This document shows, piece by piece, positions 25,948 through 34,258 of a stretch of DNA of 64,000 bases. The notes under the pieces were generated by a model that was given only the letters and a program-made list of their open reading frames with translations, had not been told where the DNA came from and ran no database searches. The DNA is from Saccharopolyspora shandongensis. Lineage in GTDB: Bacteria; Actinomycetota; Actinomycetes; Mycobacteriales; Pseudonocardiaceae. The translations under genes were made by a program, and so were the position numbers. Numbering within the stretch: position 1 is the stretch's first letter; every line of letters begins with the position of its first letter. The DNA lies in assembly GCF_900106995.1 (NCBI RefSeq), contig NZ_FNOK01000009.1, forward strand, positions 62,001 through 126,000, read 5' to 3'.

Positions 25948-27946
25948 TGTTCACCTTCCCGTTCGTACCCAGCCCGCGCCGGGCCGCGCCCGGCATCGAG
26001 GTGAGCTGCTTCTGGCGGACCCGCGCGGACGACTCCAGCTGCCACGGCACGCTGGTGACCATCACGCCCGGCTGGAACAGCAGGCGGCTCTTGAGCCGCA
26101 GCGCGCTCTGGTTGTGCAGCAGCTGCTCCCACCAGTGGCCGACGACGTATTCGGGGATGAACACGGTGACCACGTCGCGGGGGCTGTCCCGCCGGATCCG
26201 CTTGACGTATTCGAGCACCGGCCGGGTGATCTCCCGGTACGGCGACTCCAGCACCTTCAACGGTACCGGGAGATTCTCCGCCTCCCACTGCTTCGTCAGC
26301 TCGCGGGTGTCCTCGTCGTCCACGTTGACGGTGACGCCTTCGAGCGCGTCCGGCCGGGTGGCGCGGGCGTAGGCGATCGCGCGCATGGTCGGCAGGTGCA
26401 GCTTGGAGACCAGGATCAGCGCGTGGTTGCGCGACGGCAGCACCGCGTCCGCCTCCTGCTGCTTGAGCTCGTCGGCGACGCGGTCGTAGTGCCGGCGGAT
26501 CGCGGTCATCAGCACGTAGATCGCGGCCATCGCGGCGATCGCGATCCAGGCGCCGTGGGTGAACTTGGTGATCAGCACGATCACCAGCACGCTGGACGTC
26601 ATGAACAGGCCGAAGGAGTTGATCGCCTGCGCGCGGCGCATCCGCCGCCGGGCCTGCGGGTCGGTTTCCTTGCGCAGCAACCTGTTCCAGTGCCGGATCA
26701 TGCCGCTCTGGCTGAGCACGAACGACACGAACACGCCGACGATGTAGAGCTGGATCAGCCGGGTCACCTCGGCCTCGAAGGCGAACACCAGGATGATCGC
26801 CCCGGCGGCCAGGAACAGGATGCCGTTGGAGAACGCCAGCCGGTCGCCGCGGGTGTGCAGCTGGCGCGGCAGGAACCGGTCCTGCGCCAGGATCGAACCC
26901 AGCACCGGGAAGCCGTTGAACGCGGTGTTGGCGGCCAGCACCAGGATCAGGCCGGTGAAGAACACCAGGTACCAGACGCCGGGCGCGAAGCCCGTGAACA
27001 CCGCGCCGGCGAGCTGGGCGACCAGCGTCTTCTGCTCGTAGCCCGGCGGCGCGCCGATCAGCTGGTGCGCCGGGTCCTCCGCGATCACCGCGCCGCTCAT
27101 CTGGGCCAGCACGATCAGGCCGAGGAACATCGCGATGGCGAAGCCGCCCATCAGCGCCAGCGTGGTGGCCGCATTGCGGGATTTCGGCTTGCGGAACGCG
27201 GGCACCCCGTTGCTGATCGCCTCGACACCGGTCAGCGCGGCGCTACCGGAGGAGAACGCCCGCAACACCAGGAACACGAACGCCACGCCGGCCATCTGGG
27301 TCTCGTCGGGCACGATCTGGAAGCCGGCGCTCTCGGCGCGCAGCTCGCGGCCGAGCACGAACGCCTGGAAGAACCCCCAGGCGATCATGCCGAGCACGCC
27401 GATGAGGAAGGCGTAGACCGGGACCGCGAACAGCGATCCGGACTCCCGGACGCCGCGCAGGTTCATGGCGGTCAGCAGCGCGATCGCCCCGACCGCGAAC
27501 AGCACCTTGTGCTCGGCCACGAACGGGATGACCGATCCGATGTTCGCGGCGGCCGAGGAGATCGACACCGCGACGGTGAGGATGTAGTCGACCAGCAGGG
27601 CGCTGGCCACCACCAGGCCGAACCGGCGGCCGTGGTTGACGGTGGCGACCTCGTAGTCGCCGCCCCCGGAGGGGTAGGCGCGCACGTTCTGGCGGTAGGA
27701 GGCGACCACCGTGATCATCACGAGCGCGACGACGAGCCCGATCCACGGGCTCACCGCGAACGCCGACACACCGGCCGCTGAGAGCACCAGCAGGATCTCT
27801 TCAGGCGCGTACGCAACGCTGGACATCGCGTCCGATGAGAAAATCGGCAGGGCGATGCGCTTGGGCAGCAGCGTGTGCGAAAGGCGGTCGCTGCGGAACG
27901 GCCGACCTACGATCAACCGTTTCGCCGCGGTTGCGAGCTTGGACAC
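25919..27946 (-). CDS. APC-family permease, KimA-like potassium importer
   Basis: The 675-residue protein has an N-terminal amino-acid-permease-like membrane domain of about 12 helices: LPKRIALPIFSSDAMSSVAY, SSYRQNVRAYPSGGGDYEVA-like signatures and LVLAANTAFNGFPVL. A soluble C-terminal domain of about 190 residues starts at RNHALILVSKLHLPTMRA. This matches KimA (YdaO), a proton-coupled potassium importer controlled by c-di-AMP. The divergent ceoB-ceoC genes fit a K+ role. The GTG start lacks a Shine-Dalgarno site and has a TACGCT hexamer 7 nt upstream. The K+ assignment is by homology. Confidence 0.85.
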   Translation of the reverse strand: MSKLATAAKRLIVGRPFRSDRLSHTLLPKRIALPIFSSDAMSSVAYAPEEILLVLSAAGVSAFAVSPWIGLVVALVMITVVASYRQNVRAYPSGGGDYEVATVNHGRRFGLVVASALLVDYILTVAVSISSAAANIGSVIPFVAEHKVLFAVGAIALLTAMNLRGVRESGSLFAVPVYAFLIGVLGMIAWGFFQAFVLGRELRAESAGFQIVPDETQMAGVAFVFLVLRAFSSGSAALTGVEAISNGVPAFRKPKSRNAATTLALMGGFAIAMFLGLIVLAQMSGAVIAEDPAHQLIGAPPGYEQKTLVAQLAGAVFTGFAPGVWYLVFFTGLILVLAANTAFNGFPVLGSILAQDRFLPRQLHTRGDRLAFSNGILFLAAGAIILVFAFEAEVTRLIQLYIVGVFVSFVLSQSGMIRHWNRLLRKETDPQARRRMRRAQAINSFGLFMTSSVLVIVLITKFTHGAWIAIAAMAAIYVLMTAIRRHYDRVADELKQQEADAVLPSRNHALILVSKLHLPTMRAIAYARATRPDALEGVTVNVDDEDTRELTKQWEAENLPVPLKVLESPYREITRPVLEYVKRIRRDSPRDVVTVFIPEYVVGHWWEQLLHNQSALRLKSRLLFQPGVMVTSVPWQLESSARVRQKQLTSMPGAARRGLGTNGKVNSDRKAGLDR

Positions 27947-27953
27947 GGCACAG

Positions 27954-27959
27954 AGCGTA
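27954..27959 (-). promoter_or_regulatory. -10-like hexamer, leaderless promoter of the permease gene
   Basis: On the minus strand TACGCT ends 7 nt before the GTG at 27946. There is no ribosome-binding site, so a leaderless transcript is likely. Confidence 0.45.
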
Positions 27960-28183
27960 AGCGCAAAGGCGGGTCGACTGACGACCCTGGCCTCCGGAAT
28001 TGCTCTCAGGTCACATCCTGCACGCCGCCCTGCCCCCGGGGGCGTCTCACCCGGTACGGTGCACCAGCCTGGAACCGATGGGCGCGAACCGGATCGCATC
28101 CGCGCCCGTGCCGGTACGGTCGGCAGACGATCGCGAGGTCGTGGCCGGCAATCCCACACCCCCCGCAGCGAGGAGACAAGGTC

Positions 28184-28849
28184 GTGCACGTGGTGATCAT
28201 GGGCTGCGGCCGGGTCGGGGCCTCCCTGGCCGCGGCCCTGCAACGGCTCGATCACACCGTGGCCGTGGTCGACAAGAACCCCCAGGCGTTCCACCGCCTG
28301 GGCAAGGACTTCCGCGGCCAGCAGGTCACCGGCAACGGCTTCGACCGGGACATCCTGGTCGAGGCGGGGATCGAGCGGGCGACCGCGTTCGCCGCGGTGT
28401 CCAACGGGGACAACTCCAACATCGTCTCGGCCAGGGTCGCCCGCGAGACCTTCGGCATCGAGCACGTCGTGGCGCGGATCTACGACCCCAAGCGAGCCGA
28501 GGTCTACCAGCGGCTGGGCATCCCGACGGTGGCCACCGTGCCGTGGACGACCGACCGGTTCCTGCGCATGCTGCTGCCCGAAGGCGTCGCCACCGCGTGG
28601 CGCGAGCCCTCCGGCACCGTCGCGGTCCTGCAGCTGCCGCTGAGCGACGGCTGGGTCGGCCGCCGCATCGCCGAGCTGGAGTCCACCACCGGTGCCCGGG
28701 TCGCGTTCATCATGCGGTTCGGCAACGGCGTGCTGCCGGACGCCAAGACCGTCATCCAGGCCGACGACACCGTCTACGTGGCGGCGCTGTCGGGCACCGT
28801 CACCGACGTCACGGCGGCGGCCCGCCGCACACCCGAGGAGAGCGAGTAA
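28184..28849 (+). CDS. ceoB: TrkA-type potassium channel/transporter regulator, first copy
   Basis: The 221-residue protein has an N-terminal Rossmann RCK domain (VVIMGCGRVGASLAAAL then VVDKNPQAF) and a C-terminal RCK-C domain (VAVLQLPLSDGWVGRRIAELE). It should bind NAD(H) or a nucleotide and regulate K+ flux at the membrane, paired with the second copy. The GTG at 28184 is preceded by GAGGAG and a second AAGG. It diverges from the KimA-like permease. Confidence 0.9.
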   Translation: MHVVIMGCGRVGASLAAALQRLDHTVAVVDKNPQAFHRLGKDFRGQQVTGNGFDRDILVEAGIERATAFAAVSNGDNSNIVSARVARETFGIEHVVARIYDPKRAEVYQRLGIPTVATVPWTTDRFLRMLLPEGVATAWREPSGTVAVLQLPLSDGWVGRRIAELESTTGARVAFIMRFGNGVLPDAKTVIQADDTVYVAALSGTVTDVTAAARRTPEESE

Positions 28850-29520
28850 TGCGCATCGCGATCGCGGGCGCCGGCGCGGTCGGCCAGTCCATCGCGCGGG
28901 AGCTGCTCGAAGGCGACCACGAGGTCCTGCTGATCGAGCGGAGCATCCAGAACTTCCACCCGAAGAACATCCCCGGTGCGGAGTGGATGCTCGCCGACGC
29001 CTGCGAGCTGGCGTCGCTGGAGGAAGCCGGGCTGGAGTCCTGCGACGTGGTCATCGCGGCCACCGGTGACGACAAGGTCAACCTGGTGGTGTCGCTGCTG
29101 TCGAAGACGGAGTTCGCGGTGCGCCGCGTGGTGGCCCGCGTCAACGACCCGCTCAACGAGTGGCTGTTCACCGAGGCCTGGGGCGTCGACGTGGCGGTGT
29201 CCACGCCGCGGATGCTGGCCGCGATGGTGGAGGAAGCGGTCAACGTCGGCGACCTGGTGCGGCTGATGACGCTGCGGCAGGGCCAGGCCAACTTGGTCGA
29301 GGTGACGCTGCCGGATTCCACGCCGCTGGCGGGGCGCCGGGTCCGCGACCTGAACCTGCCGTCCGACGCGGCGCTGGTCACCATCCTGCGCGGCGGCCGG
29401 GTGATCGTGCCGCAGGCCGACGACCCGCTGGAAGCCGGCGACGAGATGCTGTTCGTGGCCATCGCGGACGTCGAGCAGCAGATCCGCGCGATCATCCACG
29501 ACCGCCGGCCCACCGACTGA
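28849..29520 (+). CDS. ceoC: TrkA-type potassium channel/transporter regulator, second copy
   Basis: The 223-residue protein again has an RCK fold: MRIAIAGAGAVGQSIAREL, then DVVIAATGDDKVNLVVSLL, and a C-terminal domain (SNLVEVTLP-like region and LNLPSDAALVTILRGG). The ATG shares one base with the ceoB stop (TAATG), and GAGGAG lies upstream, so translation is coupled. The two proteins are expected to act together, as mycobacterial CeoB and CeoC do. No Trk or Ktr channel gene lies in this window, so the partner channel is elsewhere. Confidence 0.92.
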   Translation: MRIAIAGAGAVGQSIARELLEGDHEVLLIERSIQNFHPKNIPGAEWMLADACELASLEEAGLESCDVVIAATGDDKVNLVVSLLSKTEFAVRRVVARVNDPLNEWLFTEAWGVDVAVSTPRMLAAMVEEAVNVGDLVRLMTLRQGQANLVEVTLPDSTPLAGRRVRDLNLPSDAALVTILRGGRVIVPQADDPLEAGDEMLFVAIADVEQQIRAIIHDRRPTD

Positions 29521-29527
29521 CGGGATT

Positions 29528-29554
29528 CCCGGCTCGGCCGCGGGCCGAGCCGGG
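29528..29554. terminator. Terminator between ceoC and the DUF3159 gene
   Basis: A 12-bp GC-rich stem (CCCGGCTCGGCC with its complement) has a 3-nt loop and lies between convergent genes, 1 nt before the DUF3159 stop. Confidence 0.8.
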
Positions 29555-29555
29555 G

Positions 29556-30296
29556 TCAGCCCAGCGAAGGCTTGGAGTCGACGGCGCCGGGCTCCGGCAG
29601 GGCTTCGGTCTTCGCCTGCTTGGCGACCTTCGAAGCGCGGCGGATCGCCCACACCGTGACGAGCAGCGCCAGGCCGGTCAGCGGGTAGCCCATCGCGATC
29701 CGCGCGAACGCCAGCCAGCCGGTCTGGTCGGAGTCGTACAGCCACTGCTGCACCACGTACTTCGCCGCGAACACCACGGTCCAGGCCAGCGTCGCCAGGT
29801 CGTAGCCGCGCAGCGCCCGGCGCTGCTTGCGCCAGGAGAAGCCCAGCCCGTTCAGCGCCGACCAGGCCACACCCACCAGCGGCCAGCGGGCCAGCACCGA
29901 CACCAGGAACACGCCGCCGTAGATCAGGCTCGTCCAGATGCCCAGCAGGAAGAAGCCCTTGGCGTCACCCGAGCGGTAGGCGATGAACGAGCACACCGCC
30001 ACCCCGAGCACGCCGGAGATGGCGGGCTGCAGCGGCTCCTTGCGCACCAGCCGGAAGATCGCGATCGCGATCGCGACACCGATCGCCGACCAGATCGCCG
30101 GCATCAGCGAGGTGAAGGAGCTGATCAGCACGAAGACCACGATCGGGACCGCGGAGTAGGCCAGCCCGCCGACGCCGCCCATCTGTTCGAGCAGGGTCTT
30201 CTCGGGATCGCCGCCCCGCTGCGCGGTCGGGTCCTGCTGGTTCTCGGCCGCGTCCTGGGCGGTCGGCCCGGCGGCGGATGCGTCGCGTTCGCTCAT
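29556..30296 (-). CDS. DUF3159 membrane protein
   Basis: The 246-residue protein has an acidic/Gln-rich lead ending in LLEQMGGVGGLAYSAVPIVVF, then about six hydrophobic segments. The family is specific to actinobacteria (mycobacterial counterpart Rv2693c) and has unknown function. The start overlaps the OB-fold gene stop by 4 nt (ATGA), so it is translationally coupled to it. The ATG at 30296 is clear. Confidence 0.88.
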   Translation of the reverse strand: MSERDASAAGPTAQDAAENQQDPTAQRGGDPEKTLLEQMGGVGGLAYSAVPIVVFVLISSFTSLMPAIWSAIGVAIAIAIFRLVRKEPLQPAISGVLGVAVCSFIAYRSGDAKGFFLLGIWTSLIYGGVFLVSVLARWPLVGVAWSALNGLGFSWRKQRRALRGYDLATLAWTVVFAAKYVVQQWLYDSDQTGWLAFARIAMGYPLTGLALLVTVWAIRRASKVAKQAKTEALPEPGAVDSKPSLG

Positions 30297-30670
30297 GCGG
30301 TGTTCTGCAACTCGTAGTAGGGGTTGTAAAGCACCTTGCGGCCGTCGCGGACCGCGATCCGGCCCCGGGCCTTGATGATCCGCCCGGGTTCGATGCCGGC
30401 GATCCGGCGGCGCCCGAGCCAGACCAGGGTCACGTCCTCGGTGCCGTCGTACAGCTCGGCCTCCAGCGTCGGTGCCGACGCCTTCGGGCACAGGCCCACG
30501 CTGCGCACCCGACCGAGCACCACGGCCTCCTGCCCGCACTGGCAGTCGCTGGCGCGCTGGGCTCCGCCCGCTTGGGACCGCTCCGAGAGGTCATCGGCGT
30601 CCAACTCGGCGACGTCGCTGGTCAAGCGGCGTACGAGGCGACGCCAGTAGCCGCCGTCGGTCTTGCTCAT
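30293..30670 (-). CDS. OB-fold nucleic-acid-binding protein
   Basis: The 125-residue protein has an N-terminal helix and a middle segment with CQCG, then an OB-fold-like beta barrel (VVLGRVRSVGLCPKASAPTLEAELYDGTEDVTLVWLG, ending in ARGRIAVRDGRKVLYNPYYEL). It probably binds single-stranded nucleic acid. The counterpart is mycobacterial Rv2694c. It is co-transcribed with the DUF3159 gene. Its exact role is not known. Confidence 0.85.
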   Translation of the reverse strand: MSKTDGGYWRRLVRRLTSDVAELDADDLSERSQAGGAQRASDCQCGQEAVVLGRVRSVGLCPKASAPTLEAELYDGTEDVTLVWLGRRRIAGIEPGRIIKARGRIAVRDGRKVLYNPYYELQNTA

Positions 30671-30947
30671 CTAGCGCTCCCGTGCGCTTCCGGGGCTCGA
30701 CTCGAAGCCCGTGCACCCCCAGCGTAGCCGTCCAGAACGGCGTAGTCGCGGGCCCGGCGGGATAACCGACTTGACCCGCCCGATCGGCTAAACCTTGATC
30801 AACACGGCCACGCTGGGTGTTCGGCTTCGCACTGGTTCTTTCCGGTGAAAAGCGAAAAATTCCCGCACCGAACTGATCCGAGCGCGGCTGCGGCGAAATC
30901 GCCTCGGGCGCCATGCCGGTCTCCGGCGGCGCCCGAGGCCGGCTCCC
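30671..30947. other. Intergenic region upstream of the OB-fold gene
   Basis: About 277 bp holds the hairpin at 30901-30939 and, by position, the promoter for the OB-fold/DUF3159 pair. I see no gene in it. Confidence 0.5.
30901..30939 (-). terminator. Terminator of the dut-DUF3710 operon
   Basis: A 12-bp perfect outer stem and a 5-bp inner stem form a long hairpin 8 nt after the DUF3710 stop on the minus strand. There is no T-tract, as is common in actinobacteria. Confidence 0.7.
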
Positions 30948-31571
30948 CTAGCCCTGCTGGCCGTTGTTCTGGGCCTGCTGGATGTGGCGCAGGATCGCCT
31001 CCGGCAGCTGGATCGGCAGCGGCGTGCGCACCGGCAGCGGCTCGTCGCCGCGGACCACGACGGTTTCGTCGAGGACGGCGTACAGCAGCTTCGCGCACTC
31101 CTCGGCGTGCTCCGCCGGCCCGGCCGCGACGCCGCGCAGCAGCCAGCGCGGCCCGTCGACCCCGACGAACCGCAGCGCCGCGTTCGGCGAGTCCGCCACC
31201 AGTTCCGGGCCCCAGTCGCCCTCTTCGGCGTACACCCGGGCACCGTCCTTGCGCAGCTGCTCGGCGAGCTCGGCGCTGACCTCGGTCCACAGCCCGCTGC
31301 TGCGCGGCGCCGCGAACGCACTGACGGTCAACCGGCCGACCGGCGTGACCAGGTGCACGGCGCGCACCGGCCCGGCCGGGTCGACCTCGACCTGCAGCTG
31401 GCCGCCCTCGGGCACCGGCAGCCGCACCGAACCGAGGTCGAGCCGCTCGACCTCGTCGTCGGGCGCCTCGCCCGAGTCGAACGGGCCGCCCTCCACGACT
31501 TCCGCTTCCTCGGCGCTCAGCGCCTCGTCCGCGGCCTCACGTTCGCCCCGTTTCCGGCCCCACCCGAACAT
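30948..31571 (-). CDS. DUF3710 protein
   Basis: The 207-residue protein starts MFGWGRKRGER, passes through an acidic linker and then a beta-rich core (LRLPVPEGGQLQVEVDP-like and FAAPRSSGLWTEVSAEL) of the DUF3710 family. Function is unknown. The mycobacterial counterpart is Rv2696c. It lies 4 nt after the dut stop, so it is a dut-operon member. The ATG at 31571 is chosen because GGAGG lies nearby. Confidence 0.88.
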   Translation of the reverse strand: MFGWGRKRGEREAADEALSAEEAEVVEGGPFDSGEAPDDEVERLDLGSVRLPVPEGGQLQVEVDPAGPVRAVHLVTPVGRLTVSAFAAPRSSGLWTEVSAELAEQLRKDGARVYAEEGDWGPELVADSPNAALRFVGVDGPRWLLRGVAAGPAEHAEECAKLLYAVLDETVVVRGDEPLPVRTPLPIQLPEAILRHIQQAQNNGQQG

Positions 31572-31575
31572 CCCC

Positions 31576-32067
31576 TCAGACCTCCGTCCTGTGACCGGCC
31601 TCGGCCCCCGAGACCGCCAGCACCTCGTGCCCGCCGGTGGACCCGTAGCCCCCGGCACCCCGCTGCGACGCAGGCAGCTCGTCGACCTCCTGGAACACCG
31701 CGTGCTCGACCTTCTGCACCACGAGCTGGGCGATCCGGTCGCCGCGCCGCAGCGACAGCGGTTGTGCACGATCATGATTGATCAGGCAGACCTTGACCTC
31801 ACCGCGGTACCCGGAATCCACCGTGCCGGGCGCGTTGACCACGCTCAACCCCGCCTTGGCCGCCAGGCCCGAGCGCGGGTGCACGAAACCCGCGTAGCCC
31901 TCGGGCAGGGCCAGCGCGATCCCCGTGCCCACCACGACGCGTTCGCCGGGTTCGAGCACCACGTCACTGGTGGTCACCAGATCCGCACCGGCGTCGCCTG
32001 GTTTCGCGTATGCGGGCAGCGGCACATCGGGGTCAAGTCGGGTCAGCAGGACCTTCACGTTCGACAC
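31576..32067 (-). CDS. dut: Deoxyuridine 5'-triphosphate nucleotidohydrolase (dUTPase)
   Basis: The 163-residue trimeric dUTPase hydrolyses dUTP to dUMP and diphosphate, keeping uracil out of DNA. Motifs are [10 protein letters not shown] (motif 1), [12 protein letters not shown] (motif 2), [11 protein letters not shown] (motif 3), [12 protein letters not shown] (motif 4) and the C-terminal [12 protein letters not shown] (motif 5). The GTG start at 32067 has no clear Shine-Dalgarno site. It diverges from the DUF3093 gene over 24 bp. Confidence 0.97.
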   Translation of the reverse strand: MSNVKVLLTRLDPDVPLPAYAKPGDAGADLVTTSDVVLEPGERVVVGTGIALALPEGYAGFVHPRSGLAAKAGLSVVNAPGTVDSGYRGEVKVCLINHDRAQPLSLRRGDRIAQLVVQKVEHAVFQEVDELPASQRGAGGYGSTGGHEVLAVSGAEAGHRTEV

Positions 32068-32079
32068 GGGCGGCGAGAC

Positions 32080-32085
32080 TACCCT
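32080..32085 (+). promoter_or_regulatory. -10-like hexamer, leaderless promoter of the DUF3093 gene
   Basis: TACCCT ends 6 nt before the GTG at 32092. The 24-bp gap to dut means the opposite promoter must share the same DNA. Confidence 0.45.
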
Positions 32086-32091
32086 GAACGC

Positions 32092-32598
32092 GTGTCGGAA
32101 AGCGTAGAAGCAGCCAGCGTCGCCGGGGACTTGCCCGGTCAGGCGAACTCGAAGGGGCGTCCCGTGTTCCGCGAGCGGTTGTACACGTCCTGGTGGGCAT
32201 GGCCGCTGCCGGTCATCGGAGCCGCGATCATGGCCGCCACGGTGCACATGGGCTACCCGGGCGTGCGCGCATGGCTGCCTTACGCCGTGCTCATCCCGCT
32301 GGCCATCGCGATCCCGCTCTGGATGGGTCGCACCAAGATCGAGGTCCTCGACGACGAGCTCTGGGTGGGCGATGCGCACCTGCCGCTGCGGTTCGTCGAG
32401 GACGCGGAGGTCATCGCCCCCGCCGAGCAGCGCCGGGCGCTCGGCCCGGACCTGGACCCGGCGGCGTTCATGGTGCACCGGTCGTCGATCCGCACCTCGG
32501 TGCGGATCTGGCTGAACGACCCGGACGACCCCACGCCGTACTGGGTGATCAGCACCCGCCGCCCCGAGCGGCTCGTCGCCGCCCTGAAGAAGCCCTGA
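32092..32598 (+). CDS. DUF3093 membrane protein
   Basis: The 168-residue protein has two N-terminal transmembrane helices (about 34-58 and 62-78) after the DUF3093 lead [15 protein letters not shown] soluble domain follows ([20 protein letters not shown] and [13 protein letters not shown]). The family is found in actinobacteria (Rv2698) and has no known function. A GTG at 32164 (VFRERL) is a shorter alternative start. Confidence 0.87.
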   Translation: MSESVEAASVAGDLPGQANSKGRPVFRERLYTSWWAWPLPVIGAAIMAATVHMGYPGVRAWLPYAVLIPLAIAIPLWMGRTKIEVLDDELWVGDAHLPLRFVEDAEVIAPAEQRRALGPDLDPAAFMVHRSSIRTSVRIWLNDPDDPTPYWVISTRRPERLVAALKKP

Positions 32599-32656
32599 CC
32601 ACCCGGCTCCCCGCCGGAGAGCAGGTCCGACCGGCCGGCGGGGCCGCGAAAGACAA

Positions 32657-32685
32657 CTGGGCACACGCCGTCAGCGTGTGCCCAG
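32657..32685. terminator. Bidirectional terminator hairpin
   Basis: A 12-bp perfect stem (CTGGGCACACGC and complement) with a 5-nt loop lies between the convergent DUF3093 and DUF4193 genes. Confidence 0.8.
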
Positions 32686-32721
32686 CCACTTCCCGGTCTC
32701 GTCGACTCCTGGCCGCCTGGA

Positions 32722-33021
32722 TCAGGCGGCGCAGTCGCGGCAGACGAACTGGCCGTTACGAGTTTCGGCCAGCCGGCTGCGGTGGTGGACGAGGAAGCAG
32801 CTCGAGCAGGTGAACTCGTCAGCCTGCTTCGGGAGCACCTTGACGGTCATCTCCTCGCCGGACAGGTCCGCGCCCGGCAATTCGAAGTTCTCCGCGATCG
32901 CCCCTTCGTCCTCGTCGACGACGCCGGATTGCGCATCGTTGCGTCGCGCCTTCAGCTCCTCCAACGAGTCCTCTGCCAAGTCTTCGGACTCGCGGCGCGG
33001 AGCGTCGTAGTCGGTCGCCAT
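32722..33021 (-). CDS. DUF4193 zinc-ribbon-like protein
   Basis: The 99-residue protein is acidic in its first half (EDLAEDSLEELKARR). It carries a four-cysteine zinc ribbon at the end: CSSC in FTCSSCFLVHHRSRL and CRDC in FVCRDCAA. It matches the actinobacterial DUF4193 family (Rv2699c). The role is unknown, possibly an RNA polymerase- or ribosome-associated zinc protein (my inference). Confidence 0.9.
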   Translation of the reverse strand: MATDYDAPRRESEDLAEDSLEELKARRNDAQSGVVDEDEGAIAENFELPGADLSGEEMTVKVLPKQADEFTCSSCFLVHHRSRLAETRNGQFVCRDCAA

Positions 33022-33444
33022 CGTGATTCACCCCTGCGTTAGTGGAGACTGCAATGGTGTGCCGCTGGTAAACGTTCCAGGACCAGGATTTGTGCCCGTT
33101 GGCGCAGTGATCGTGGTCTCGCCCTGCAACGCGTTCAGTTCCCCCGTAATGAGCGACTCGCCTCATCCGGCACTCCGTGAGGCGCCGAGAGGGTAGCTCA
33201 TGCCGAGTCCGCGCACGCATCAGGTCACCCATAGGTGTGGTGTTCGCTGCATCCGCAGACCGCCGAAGATCAATCCCCGGATGCCGCCCGGTCGCCTTCT
33301 TCGGTTGCCCGGCACCTCGCCCCGCGAAGCGGTGCCCAGGAAGTTCTTCCCTCGGCATCGATTCAGCGGCCCGCTGCGGACGGCTCCGACATGGTGGGGA
33401 CGTCCAGCGCCGCACGGCGCCGGTTGTGCGCCTAGGCTGATCTA
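33022..33444. other. Intergenic region without a supported gene
   Basis: This gap of about 420 bp lies between the divergent DUF4193 and cei genes. Overlapping frames near 33177-33445 are open but lack the codon bias of real genes here. It ends in TAGGCT at 33433-33438, which would start a leaderless transcript at the small upstream ORF. Confidence 0.5.
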
Positions 33445-33504
33445 GTGAAGACGGGCGCACGCTGGTCGAAGCATCCAGGAAGGGGCGGGACGTGTCAGCC
33501 GTGA
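33445..33504 (+). CDS. Small leaderless upstream ORF overlapping cei
   Basis: A GTG at 33445 sits 6 nt after TAGGCT and opens a 19-codon frame. Its TGA (33502-33504) overlaps the cei reading frame, including the GTG at 33501 in a GTGA overlap. It may couple translation into cei. It has no recognisable protein content, so it could also be an untranslated leader. Confidence 0.35.
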   Translation: MKTGARWSKHPGRGGTCQP

Positions 33505-34193
33505 GTGCAAGGTCGGGTCGACGAGCCCGGTACCGACGGCGTCGGCCGGTGCCCGCCCTGGTGGTGCTGGTCGCGCTCGTGCTGCTGTCGGGCCTGCTGT
33601 GGACCCGGGTCTTCGACTCGGTGAAGGACATCGAGGCAGCGACGACCTGCAACCCGCCCAGCACACCGACGGCCGCGCCGCAGGGCGACGCCGCGCCGGA
33701 GCCGGTTCCGCTGGGATCGATGCTGCCGCGCGACGCGCTGGACTCGACCAACCCGATCCCGCAGCAGGACGTGCAGGTGCGAGTGCTCAACGGCAACGGC
33801 GAGGCCCGGCAGGCTTCGCTGGTCGGCGACGAGCTCGCCAGCCTCGGCTTCGCCAAGGGCGGCGCGGACAACGACCCGGTCTACGTCAACTACGACCTGA
33901 AGTGCCATGGCCAGATCCGCTTCGGCGGCGCCGGGGTGAGCGCGGCGCGGACGCTGAGCCTGATCGTGCCGTGCGCCCAGCTGGTGCGCGACGAGCGCCA
34001 GGACGCCTCCGTCGACCTCGCGCTGGGGTCGGCCTTCAAGGACATCAAGACCACCTCGGAGGCCAAGCAGGTCCTCCAGGAGCTGGAGAACTGGGTGCCC
34101 CAGCGGAACCACCAGGACGGCGCCAACCAGGAGGTCACCCCGCCGCAGATCAGCAACGACCTCCTCAACAAGGCCCGCGACGTGCACTGCTGA
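33492..34193 (+). CDS. cei: Cell-envelope integrity protein (Cei-like), LytR C-terminal domain
   Basis: The 233-residue protein has an Arg-rich cytoplasmic lead, one transmembrane helix (about residues 20-40) and an external region. The region contains a LytR_C-like domain (VQVRVLNGNGEARQASLVGDELASLGF). It matches mycobacterial Rv2700 (Cei), a single-pass protein supporting envelope integrity. A GTG at 33501, three codons later, is an alternative start overlapped by the upstream ORF. A GGAAGGGGCGGG stands before 33492. A terminator hairpin follows. Confidence 0.87.
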   Translation: MSAVSARSGRRARYRRRRPVPALVVLVALVLLSGLLWTRVFDSVKDIEAATTCNPPSTPTAAPQGDAAPEPVPLGSMLPRDALDSTNPIPQQDVQVRVLNGNGEARQASLVGDELASLGFAKGGADNDPVYVNYDLKCHGQIRFGGAGVSAARTLSLIVPCAQLVRDERQDASVDLALGSAFKDIKTTSEAKQVLQELENWVPQRNHQDGANQEVTPPQISNDLLNKARDVHC

Positions 34194-34203
34194 CGACGCT
34201 TGA

Positions 34204-34239
34204 AAGGCGCCTGCGACCACAACCGGTCGCAGGCGCCTT
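34204..34239. terminator. Bidirectional terminator hairpin
   Basis: A 15-bp perfect stem with a 6-nt loop (ACAACC) lies between the convergent cei and suhB genes. Confidence 0.88.
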
Positions 34240-34258
34240 CCGCGTCTCAGGGCCGCCG

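Noticed and set aside
27947..28183. c-di-AMP (ydaO) riboswitch upstream of the KimA-like gene
   Set aside because: No conserved ydaO core could be recognised by eye, and the -10-like hexamer leaves no room for a leader.
33177..33445. Overlapping open frames upstream of cei
   Set aside because: Three phases are open at once, with many rare codons and no start signal.
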